A stretch of 64,000 nucleotides of DNA from Eucommia ulmoides (lineage: Eukaryota; Streptophyta; Magnoliopsida; Garryales; Eucommiaceae), in assembly GCA_016647705.1 (NCBI GenBank), contig CM028336.1, forward strand, positions 11,292,880 through 11,356,879, given 5' to 3'. This document shows positions 46,591 through 56,399 of the stretch, one piece after another (the stretch's first letter is position 1; each line of letters begins with the position of its first letter). The notes beneath the pieces were generated by a model. The model searched no databases and was not told the DNA's origin. It was given only the letters and a program-made list of their open reading frames with translations. Made by a program: the position numbers and the translations under genes.

Positions 46591-47980
46591 TGGTAGGTGT
46601 AATTTACCTATCTATTTCTAAACCGAACGTGTTAGTTTTCAAGTATTATTATAGTGCTTTAATATATTTTTATTCTTTTTGTATTAAAACAGGTGTGTGG
46701 GGGTGAAAAGAGATGAAAACAGATGATAAACGATCAAATCGAATCAAGAACGATGGCAGAACGGTAGGAAAACAAGCATGAGGGCAAAATTCATGACAGC
46801 AGCCCATCACTGCGGTGTCCAGACCACCGCCATGGAGGTCAATATGAAGAGAGAGACCTTTTCTTGTTGAAAGCCCACCGCCGAGGTGATAAAACAACAG
46901 AGAAGTCTCTGCTTCCACTACCGAGGTCGTGACCTTAATCGACAAACCCACCGCCACGGCGGTGACTTTGCACACAGTTTAGATATTTATTTAGATATTT
47001 TTTAGCCCTATATCTTCCTCCTCACCTCTATTTCATCCAGAAGAGAGCTCCTAGGGTTAGAATAGGGTTGAGAGGTTTTTGGGGAATGCTCCACCAAATC
47101 CGTAGGAGAAGATCACCAGGCGAAGAAGGAGAAGTGATCTTGAAATGGTTTTAGTGCCAAATCTTCGGACTACGGTTAGTTTCTCTCATTTCTTTATTTA
47201 TTTCTTAACTTTGGATTATGTTTTGAGCATGTTTAGCTCGTTTATTATTATATATACGGTTATGGCCGTTAGCTAAACGAATATTGTCTAGGGATTACTA
47301 TAATTTATGAATATGTGATTTTAAAATCGGTGTTTCGCTAATAGTTGTTCTTCGCTATTTGATTGTGTTTTCCGTGCTTGTATTTCCATTATATGCTTGT
47401 TTAAGTATATTGAGAAATTGGGGTTTGACACTCGGGAGAGGTAACCCCGAATTCGGACTATGGTAAACATAACACGACGATCTAACAACACAGGAGGGAG
47501 TTAGAAAGTGTGCAATCAATGACGTTAGGTCAAGACTCATGTGACTATGTGTTCTAAAAAATGTTAGAGGGGGACTTCGGCATTAACGTGAAATCATATA
47601 TTCGCTTGCTTTACACTCGGGAGAAAGAGTGAGCGAGTTTACAATACAGAGATTGTCGAATAGGTCGAACGCAGTTATTGATAACTAAATGAGATCAAAC
47701 ATGTATTTGTAAATAAAGTTAATCCCATGATAATCCATTCCCTTAAACGTCTCAAAATAGTAATATAGTTTAATTAGATAAATTAATATTTAGTATTAGT
47801 ATATTATTAATTATAAACTTCATTTTCTATCGCCTAGATAAAATTAGGTTATGATAATTACGGTACTCGACAATATTCTCAACCAATCCTTATGGAAACG
47901 ATAACCCTTACACTTCTCACTCTACTAAAATTTTACCCGTACACTTGTGGTGAAAGTAGCGATGTATCTACGCGCTACCA
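46591..47980 (+). repeat. 5' LTR of element A
   Basis: 1390 bp. GC-rich boxes at 46798-46970 include CACCGCCACGGCGGTG (46949-46964). A weak TATA-like 'agccctatatcttcc' is near 47006. The family-wide block is at about 47405-47650. It differs from the 3' LTR at many sites and by a short deletion in the 3' copy that fuses two boxes. Confidence 0.88.
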
Positions 47981-47986
47981 AGTTTT

Positions 47987-48004
47987 TGGCACCGTTGCCG
48001 GAGA
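47987..48004 (+). promoter_or_regulatory. Primer-binding site of element A (tRNA-Asp type)
   Basis: 'tggcaccgttgccggaga' matches TGGCGCCGTTGCCGGGGA with two mismatches, placed seven bases after the LTR end. Confidence 0.85.
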
Positions 48005-48119
48005 TTTGTTTTTAGATTATTGTTGATATTGTGAGTAAATAACTTGATTTTAATTTAGGCATGTATATTGTCTATAATTTTTCTTTTTAGTTTTGTTTTG
48101 TTTTACGAGGTGCTTGAAG

Positions 48120-49126
48120 ATGGATCATCGACAAGTCCTCATTTGTTTCTTTCAACAAAATTTCGAGCCATTTTAATATGCTTGGAATCGTTACAACAAG
48201 CTGCTGTTTCGGTTTCCGAATCATGGTTTCCCGAGGGAATGTCAACTCCTGAATTTCCTCGATGAGTTATCAACCGCAACCAAAACATGGGTGGAAGGAG
48301 GAAACAATACATCTTCTTTCTACGACCTTACCGCGGACGAAGCCCTTTGGTCGTTGGAGGAAATGGAGGCCCTTGATTATCAAAGTTGGAATCATTCACT
48401 AAGTTACCAAATCTTGGGGGATTGTTCCAACACTACGGTGCCATGGATTGACATTCCGGTTCAAAATGTGGAGTCTTTCCCGCCTTGGAAGACATGTTCG
48501 CCACAGTTATGGGAGAGATTCAGACGTTTTTTAGGGAGATACATGACCGAATCAATGAGCACGAGGATTATCTTGATTATATTAAGACGGTCTGCGCTGA
48601 CATTGATGCGACCGTAACATTTTTGCAGACACAAATCGGTCAGCTTATTTGCTATGTTGAGGCCAAGTTTGAAGCGGTGGCGTTGAGAGGCGAGCATAAC
48701 ACATCCGAATGTGAAATCCACCATGAGAAACTGGAAGCAAACGGAAGGTACTTGGGTGAGATTAAAGACGATCATGAAGATGCTACAACCCAAGTATGGA
48801 TTAGCGATGGAGATTCACATCATGATCGTTGTGAGTGTTCACCATTTGAATTCCAGTTGGTGACGCCGTGCTCGATCCAAGACGATCGCATCTATGAGGA
48901 TCCGATATGGTTTACCTATCCTACCTCGTTTCCAGCTCAGTACATTCATGCCAACCAAGCACAAAATCCAACAACAAATCGAGTTGAAAGCCCGAGCCGA
49001 ATAGAGCCATATCTCGCCAGTCTTGAGGGCGTTTTAAATCAAGACCCGTACGTTGTGTTGTATGACACGTACTACTGGAAGAAACCACTCTTTGACGAGT
49101 CGTTCTCTGTGTCAGGTCGAGGATAA
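48120..49126 (+). pseudogene. Athila-like gag, broken by a stop and a frameshift (element A)
   Basis: From ATG 48120 the frame reads 'MDHRQVLICFFQQNFEPF', a TAA at 48174, then 'YAWNRYNKLLFRFPNHGFPR', 'LNFLDELSTATKTWVEGGNN' and 'DEALWSLEEMEALDYQSW'. This is the conserved second half of the plant Retrotrans_gag domain ('AW.R...LL..CP.HG', then 'L..FY.GL....R..V', then 'EA..LLE.MA'). Near 48480 the frame shifts and continues open to TAA 49126: 'EDMFATVMGEIQTFFREIHD', 'FLQTQIGQLICYVEAKFEAV'; the 'LQTQIGQL' word resembles the 'LE.QIGQ(I/L)' segment that follows this domain in Athila-type gag. The C-terminal ~120 residues are not recognised. No zinc knuckle. Confidence 0.7.
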
Positions 49127-50679
49127 TAAACCACGCTCTTCTTAGGAGGCAACTTAAGGATAAAAATAAATTAGATCCATCTCCGCCGACTTGATTCGCA
49201 GGTGAAATTCTCTCGCCTCCGAGGTACGTATTCTAAACCCCCGTCTTCAATATCATACTTTATGCTTTCATTGGGATCGCTGATGGGTTGCTGAGGACAC
49301 TATCCGTTTTAAGTTTGGCGGTGATGTGTAGTATGTAGTATGTTATGTTTTATTGTTTTACTGTATTGCATGTTTATTTAGTGTAGAATGTTTTTGTGTT
49401 GTTGCATGTTGAGTTTTGTGTTCATCTGGGCCGTTACCCGATGATAATATTACCTCCTGGTTGTTTTTCGAGGTCAAGGGTAATACCAATGCATGTGTGT
49501 TCTTTGTGCTTGACAATGCGTTTTGGTGAAAGTTATTGTGGATCCTAATTTGCACGAGCACATAGACTAAATATATTTCTATTCAATTTATTTGAGACCG
49601 ATTATCCATTATCCAAACTCAATAATTTAAGGATTCTAGAACTTGATTGAGGGAAAGCTTGAGGCACAATCCTAGGCGAGGTAGTTAAGGAGATATGATT
49701 TAGGCATTCATTTTGATGTTTGAGCCTTTCAAGACTACCATGTTATATGTTTATCTCTCGTTACCCTATCGAACCCTAAATGCCATTTCAATTCTGAACA
49801 CATAAACAAATACCCTGGCCAATTAATCTTTTTTCCAAACTTATATCGCTGAATTAAAGGCACAATTTGAGTGAATCAAGTTAGCATTTGTATATGCTAC
49901 TTGAAGTGAGCGGTTGGATTTAGGGAAAACTTCTTATTGGTTCGGTATTCAATTACTCACTTGTCGCTTTTCTTTCATTTTAACCACACCCGTGAAATTG
50001 TAATAATCGAATAAGTTTGGGGGTGTGGTTCGTTGAAAAAAAAACATATGTAAATATCGTTAAATTTAATTTCTTTTGACAAGTGAGCACGTCGGTCTTA
50101 AAAATGATTGTTTGGGATTGTTTCCAATTTATCTATGGGGGTTCAAGAGTGAGTGTACCAAGCGTTGAGCCTTGGGTAACTTTAAGTTAACGACGTTAAC
50201 CCGTTTTCTATTCCTCTATACCCTTGGCCAAATATTCCAAAACTGAGCCAAGTCCTTTTGATCTTTATGAACTTCCAAACCTACATTAGTGGAGAGTGGA
50301 CCCCAATCAAGAATATGGATATCCTAATCATTTACGGTCTAAGTCGTGAGTTTCGTTGGTGGATAATCCAATATGGTATTGGATAGTTATATTATTGAGT
50401 CTCGCACAAACACGTTGACAGGATCTAGAATGACATTTACCATTATTGAGTGTCAAAATTCTAGAACTCCACTTGGTGTGTGTTACCACCTGAACTCGAT
50501 ATGATTGGGGGTTGTTGAGGGGAAAATGTTTTAGTCGATAGAAAAATTCAAAACTCACATATCGTTATGTTTAGATTGTTTGTGTTTAGGTTGTTCATGT
50601 TATTTAATTTAGTTGTGTTTTTCATTTTAGTGTGAATGTTTTGCTCGAGAACTAGCAAAATTCTAAGTTTTGGGGTATT
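49127..50679 (+). other. Noncoding 3' internal region of element A
   Basis: Carries the family landmarks 'ttttaagtttggcggtg' (49306), 'aataagtttgggggtgtgg' (50011) and 'gaactagcaaaattctaag' (50650) just before the 3' LTR. There is no pol. It is homologous to 10200-11818, 57720-59364 and antisense 24811-26395. Confidence 0.75.
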
Positions 50680-52051
50680 TGATAGGTGTAATTTACTTAT
50701 CTATTTTCAAACCAAACTTGTTAGTTTTTCGAGTATTATTATAGTACTTTAACACGTTTTAATATATTTTCATTCTTTTTGTACTAAAATAGGTGTGTGG
50801 GGTGAAAAAAGATGAAAACGGATCATAAACGATCAAATCGAATCAAGAAAGGTGGAAGAACGATGAGAAAACAAGCATGAGGGCAAAATTCATGACAGCA
50901 GCCCATCGTCGCGGTGGTCAATATGCAGAGAGAGGCCTTTTATTATTGAAATCCCACAACCAAGGTGGTGAAACAACAGAGAAGTCTTTGCTTCCACCGC
51001 CGAGGCTGTAACCTTAACCGACATACCCATCGCCGCAGCGGTAACTCTGCACATAGTTTAGATATTTATTTAGATATTTTTGAGCCCTATATCTTCCTCA
51101 TCTCCTCTATTTCATCTAGAAGAGAGATCCTAGGGTTAGAATAGGGTTGAGAGGTTTTTGGGGAATGCTCCACCAAATCCGAATGAGAAAATCACAAGGC
51201 GAAGAAGGAGAAGCGATTTTGAAACGGTTTTAGCGCCAAATCTTCGGACTACAGCTAGTTTCTCCCATTTCTTTCTTTATTTCTTAACTTTGGATTATGG
51301 TTTGAGCATATTCAGCTCATTTATCATTGTATATACGGTTATGGCCGTTAGCTAAACGAATATTGTCTAGGGATTACTATAATTTATAAATATGTGATTT
51401 TGAAATCGGTGTTTCACCAATAATTGTTCTTCGCTATTCGATTGTTTTTGTTGTGCTTGTATTTCCATTATATGCTTGTTTAGGTATATTGAGAAATCGA
51501 AGTTTGACACTCAGGAGAGGTAACCCCTAATTCGGATTAGGGTAAACACAACACGACGATCTAATAACCTGGGAAGGAGTTAGAAAGTATGCAATCAATG
51601 ACATTGGGTCAAGACTCATATGACTATGTGTTCTAAAAAATGCTAAAGGGTGACTTCGGCGTTAACACGAAGTCACATATTCACTCGCTTTACACTCGGG
51701 AGAGGGAGTTTACCACACAGAGATTGTTGAATAGGTTGAACGCCGTTATTGATAACTAAATAAGATCAAACGTGTATTTGTAAATGAAGTTAATCCCTAG
51801 ATAATTCATTCTCTTAAACGTCTCAAAATAGTAATATAGTTTAATTAGATAAATTAGTATTTAGTATTAGTATATTATTAATTATAAACTTCATTTTCTA
51901 TCGCCTAGATAAAATTAGGTTATAATAATTACGTTACTCGACAATATTCTTAACCAATCCCTATAGAAACGATAACCCTTACTCTTTCCACTCTATTGAA
52001 ACTTGACCCGTACACTTGCGGTGAAAGTAGAAACGTATCTATGCGTTACCA
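50680..52051 (+). repeat. 3' LTR of element A
   Basis: 1372 bp, collinear with the 5' LTR. In the box cluster (50895-51045) the segment between two boxes present at 46810-46830 is missing: 'cccatcgtcgcggtggtcaa' here against two separate boxes in the 5' LTR. Ends ..GCGTTACCA. Confidence 0.88.
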
Positions 52052-52056
52052 TTACG

Positions 52057-52760
52057 AAATACAAGTCCGTAGACTCCCCTATAAACCTCCTTGTTGAGCT
52101 GTATTTCTTCTCGAGCACCCATACACCTTCAGTGACCTAAATATGGCAATCTCTTATATAAGATGTTGCAGCTGAAAAAGAACTGGCCCACTAGCCTTCG
52201 TAAGGTCCTTTGATTTATGCTATCAACTCCCTAGGGATTCTATTTATTTCTCAATAACCTTTGGATATTTACGTACCAAGGTTACTCGTCATCTTCAGCT
52301 TCTATTTTAATACATTAGGCTGGTTATCGATATATCCTAATAGTTATGGAAATTTCCTCGTCTTCTTCTTTGATCACTGATATTATAGATGCTAACGTTA
52401 CAAGAGCATTGACGAAATCATTCTTTAGTTATGGTACATGTTCGAACTCGATCTTCGATAAAACTTCACAAAGGTCAAGTAAGTGATTATTGTACCAAAT
52501 CAACTTGGTATCTTTTGTCTCATACTTATAAGTGATCAAATTTATAATCAGCTCTAAATCCCCATATATTATCAACTCTTTGATCTTCAAGATTATGACA
52601 AACTCCAAGCCCATGATACAAACTTCGTACTCGGCAGTGTTGTTGGTATTGGTAAACTTTAGCTTTGCTATAACTGGAAAGTGCTGATGTTGCGGAAAGA
52701 TTAGGACAACACCAATGTTGGCCCCTTTCAAGTTGCTTGCTCCTTTAAACTACTTTTGCC
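52057..52760 (-). pseudogene. Tat/Ogre-like RNase H and linker (element H)
   Basis: Over 52429-52731 the minus strand is open and reads 'NLKGANIGVVLIFPQHQHFP', 'NTNNTAEYEVCIMGLEFVII' and 'IYGDLELIINLI', typical of the Tat/Ogre RNase H with its Glu and second Asp. Upstream, the usual 'FFDGASN' reads 'FKGASN' (about 52738-52749), so the first catalytic Asp is replaced by Lys, and a TAG precedes it. Downstream (to 52057) are short pieces of the linker to integrase, ending near 'REEIQLNKEVYRGVYG', where the integrase zinc finger would begin. Confidence 0.8.
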
Positions 52761-53355
52761 ACGTCTGGTTGTCCTTATCGCTAGTTAAAAATGCAATAGG
52801 CTCATAGGGGACTCAGTCTCTGTGGACCTTTCATCAGCTCTTGCGTTATCAGCAAGCTGGTCGCCAATTGCTTGGTATTTATTTGTTTTCTAAGTCACAT
52901 ATACAATATCGAACTTAGTGAGCAACATTTTTCACTTGAATATTCTTCTAGTAAGCATAGGCTTTTCGAATATGTGCTTTAGAGGATCGATTTTAGCAAT
53001 CAAATTGGTAGTAAAGTACAGTAAATAGTGACGTAACCTTTGAGTAGTCCAGGCTAATGCACAACAAGTTTTCTCTAGTATCTAATATTTTTCTTCATTT
53101 GAGTAAAATATTTTTCTGACGTAGTAAATGACTTACTCTTTCTTAAACTGTCATGTTGTCCCAACATTGCCCCCATAGAAGTTTCTAGGATGACAAGGTA
53201 TAGGAACAATGGTCGTCCTTGTTAGGGTGGTACCAAGACATGAGGGTTCATTAGGTAAGCCTTGACATTAGCCAAGACGTCCTAGCATTCTTTGTTCCAT
53301 TTCTCTCTTGATTCATTTCTCAGCAACGCAAAGATTGGCTACATGTTGCTTTCAG

Positions 53356-54506
53356 TTATGAAATGAAGTGGGCAGTGAAATTTACTCTTCCAAAGAACCC
53401 GCAAATTTCTTTTTCCATTCTTGGTGTAGGCATTTCGATTATGGCTTTAATCTCGGTAGGATCAATTTTGATCCCCCGACAGTTAACTATGAATTTGAGT
53501 AGCTTCTTAGACACTACTACGAATGCAAACTTAGCTGGGTTGAGTCTCAACTGGGACTTCCGGAGAAGATTGAATATCTTCTTTAAGTGTTCTACATGGT
53601 ATTTGTCTTTCTTTGATTTCACTTCCACGTCATCTATATATACTTATATTTCTTTGTGAATCATGTCATGGAATAAGGTCGTCATGGCCCTCTGATAAGT
53701 TATCCCGACATTCTTAAGTACGAACGACATGGATCAATAACAGAATATGCCCTAAGGCATGGTGAAGATAGTCTTATGCCTGTGTTCCTTATCGACTAGG
53801 ATCTGGTTATACCCACATATCCATCTACAAATAATGAAATCCAACACCTGGCAGTGTTGTCCAGGATGATGTGGATATTTGTTAGTAGGAAGTCATTTTT
53901 TGGACTTGCCCCGTTAAGGCCCCTATAGGCAACGCAGACTCGAATTTTTCTGTCTTTCTTGGACACTGACACTATGTTACTCAACCACTCGTAGTAAGTA
54001 CGTACTTCAATGAAGCGAGCTTTGAACTACTTCATGATTTCCTCCTTAACTTTCAAGCTGATATCGGGTCGCATCTTTTGGAGCTTCTGCTTAATCGATC
54101 GGATTTCCTCCTTAATGGGAAGCTTATATGTCATAATGTTGGTTCAGAGTCCTACCATGTCATCATAGGACCATCCAAAAACATCCTAATATTCCTTTAA
54201 CAGAAATATTAGGTCTTATCTTTCTTGGCTACTGATCGACTTCCTAATCTTTATTTTCCTCAAATTTTTTGGATCTCCTAGGTTCACTGTTTTATTCTGG
54301 TCTTGACTCAAAATAAGTTGTTTCTCGAATCTTTCTAAGGCACTTCGGACTTCCTCGATGTTCTCAAGAATAAGATCATTTTTCTTTTCGATTCCCATTA
54401 ACTCCCGATTTATTTCCTTATCTAGATTGTACTTGTTGGGAAGAAGTGTTTCATTATTATATGGATTATATGCAAGATTATTTAGGCACCTAAAAAGTAA
54501 ACACAA
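53356..54506 (-). pseudogene. Tat/Ogre-like reverse transcriptase remnant (element H)
   Basis: From right to left, 54216-54506 gives the pre-RT segment 'VNLGDPKNLRKIKIRKSISS'. Then come 'WSYDDMVGL'-type residues, 'LSNIVSVSKKDRKIRVCVAY' (53796-53984), 'ISLFVDGYVGITRS' with the first catalytic Asp kept, and the YIDD box at 53629-53640. Next are 'LRKSQLRLNPAKFAFVVVSK' and 'CGFFGRVNFTAHFIS', the connection region. All conserved RT blocks are present in order, but stops and frameshifts separate them. Interrupted upstream by element C at 54639. Confidence 0.88.
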
Positions 54507-54638
54507 AATTTGATTATAAAGATGTTATTTTCTTAGCATAACTATTACTACTATATAAAAAAAAAAGAATTCAAAAAGTCAAAAGAAGCCTAGAGATAGT
54601 CTAATGTCTACTATCTATTGACTAATTAGATAGGAGAT

Positions 54639-56156
54639 TGATAAATGTGAAAAACCTATCTATTTCTAAACCGGATTTGTTAGTTTTCAAGCATTTTAGT
54701 TATATTTAATTGTGTTTTAGTGTGTTTTAGTGTAGAACAGGGAAATGACGTCAAAGGGCGAGAAACAAGTGAAAACGGTGGAGAAACGGTGAACAAAATA
54801 TGCAAAACAGGGTTTCGGTGAATGAAGACCACCGCCTAAGCGGAAGTTCCACCGCTTAGGCGGAAAAGAAGCAGAATGTTGGAGTACTGAAGGGCTAAAC
54901 CATCGCCTAGGCGAGAAAACCACCGCTTAGGCGAGAAAAGATCAGAATGATATGCTAGCAGCTACCGCCTAAGCGGAAAAACCACCACTTAGGCGAAGTT
55001 ACCGACAGAAGTTAACCGACTTAAAGCCACCGCTTAGGCGGTGACACTCTGCATAGAAATATATGTTTTTAGATATTTTGAAGATATTTCCAACCCTTGC
55101 CTATAAAACCCTTTTCTCCCCCAATTGCTCAGAGGACTTGGACCTCTTAGACGTGAGAGGAGGCTCCGGTTGACATCTTGAGAGCTCTCCTTCCACCTTA
55201 GTTAGGTTTAGGTAATTTAGGAAGTAGATTAGATTAGTTTAGGGGGTGTTCTTGGCCAATCCTTGAAGAGCCAAAAGAGGAAGTTCATCAAGCGAGAAGA
55301 AGAAGCTCGGGAGGATCGTTCTTTGGCGAAAGTGGACTACTCCACTTTGAGATTTAGCTTTTCTTCCCTTGTTTCCATCTTTATATTTAATGTTTATAGT
55401 TGATAATGATGATCTCCTCTTGATTAAATGTTGTATTGGCTAAGAACATGTTAGTGTAATTTAGAGATTAGTTAGGGAAAGGTGTAGTTGTGTAAATACT
55501 CGTTTGGTTTAATATACGTTTCTTTAACAGTTGTTGTTTTAAGTCCGATTGTGTTTATCATTTGATGACGATCTTAATATGCTTGTAACAGTATTAGGAT
55601 TGGACTTGAGAATCTAGGGTTTGACACTCGGGAGAGGTAATCCTGGATTCGGACTAGGGTAAACACATCGTTACGACCTAACGACCCGGGAGGGCGTTAG
55701 TTAGTGTGCAGTCGATGACGTTGGGTCAAGACTCACGTGGCCTAGAGTCGTTAAGACATTGAGGGGGACCTTTCCGTCGACACGAAATCGCGTATTCCCC
55801 CGTCTTACACTCGGAAGAGGTGGCGGAGGAGTTTACGAATCGAGATTGCTGGATACCTAAACTCCGTTATTGTTAACCGAACGAAATCAAACGTGTATTA
55901 AGTGAACGAAATCAATCTTTAATTAATCAACTTAGTTAGAATTAACACACTAATTGTAGTTTAGCTTAGTTTAATTTCAATTCACGTCTTCCGTCGTCAG
56001 GATAACACGAGACTATGTTAATTGCGGTATTCAAATCAATTATTCACACTTTTCTCTGTGGGAACGATATCCGATCTTCAAAGATCCACTATATTAAAAC
56101 TTTAGACCTCTTATACTTGCGAGCGTAAGTAGAGGTGTGCTTTTACGAACCTACCA
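54639..56156 (+). repeat. 5' LTR of element C
   Basis: 1518 bp. Box cluster 54825-55045, TATA-like 'gcctataaaacccttttctc' at about 55100, and the conserved block at about 55615-55850 with TGACGT (55716-55721) and the G-box CACGTG (55734-55739). Confidence 0.92.
54825..55045 (+). promoter_or_regulatory. GC-rich palindromic box cluster in LTR C with hairpin potential
   Basis: Contains CCGCCTAAGCGG at 54832-54843 and its exact reverse complement CCGCTTAGGCGG at 54852-54863, an 8-nt-loop hairpin with a 12-bp stem. Further pairs lie at about 54902-54935 and 54962-54995, and a single CACCGCTTAGGCGGTG at 55028-55043. The cluster sits just upstream of the TATA-like element. Confidence 0.7.
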
Positions 56157-56162
56157 AGTTTT

Positions 56163-56394
56163 TGACACCGTTGCCGGGGATTAGTGTGAATTTTATTTGA
56201 TTATTGTCAAATTTTGTTCCCGTCAACGCCTACCAAGTTTTTGGCGCTGTTGCCGGGGAATCGTTTGAATTTTAATTGAATATTGCAAAAGAAACGTGGT
56301 ATCGGCTCAGAACTTAAGTTTTAATTAGGAAAAGCAAATGTATTGTATCCTAGTTCTGTCAACACACCAAGTTTTTGGCGTTGTTGACAAGGGA
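56163..56394 (+). promoter_or_regulatory. Triplicated tRNA-Asp primer-binding site in element C
   Basis: Three sites, each preceded by 'accaagttttt': 'tgacaccgttgccgggga' (56163-56180), 'tggcgctgttgccgggga' (56242-56259) and 'tggcgttgttgacaaggga' (56376-56394). The first and third are followed by 'ttagt.tgaatt'. Each repeat thus carries an LTR-end-like word, a primer site and leader start. The reference is TGGCGCCGTTGCCGGGG, the complement of the plant tRNA-Asp 3' end. The first two are the better matches. Confidence 0.82.
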
Positions 56395-56399
56395 TTAGT

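Larger units (their letters stand above)
46591..52051 (+). mobile_element. Non-autonomous Athila-related element A nested in element H
   Basis: LTRs at 46591-47980 (TGGTAGGTGTAATTTACC...) and 50680-52051 (TGATAGGTGTAATTTACT...) end ..CTACCA and ..TTACCA. A tRNA-Asp primer-binding site follows the 5' LTR. The 2.7-kb interior has a broken gag and no pol. It interrupts the integrase of H. The flanking 5-mers CTAAG and TTACG do not match well, and about 50 codons of integrase seem to be missing at the junction, so a deletion accompanied or followed insertion. Confidence 0.9.

Noticed and set aside
46586..52056. Target-site duplication for element A
   Set aside because: Flanks CTAAG and TTACG agree at only three of five positions, and the host integrase is not continuous across the site, so no duplication is claimed.
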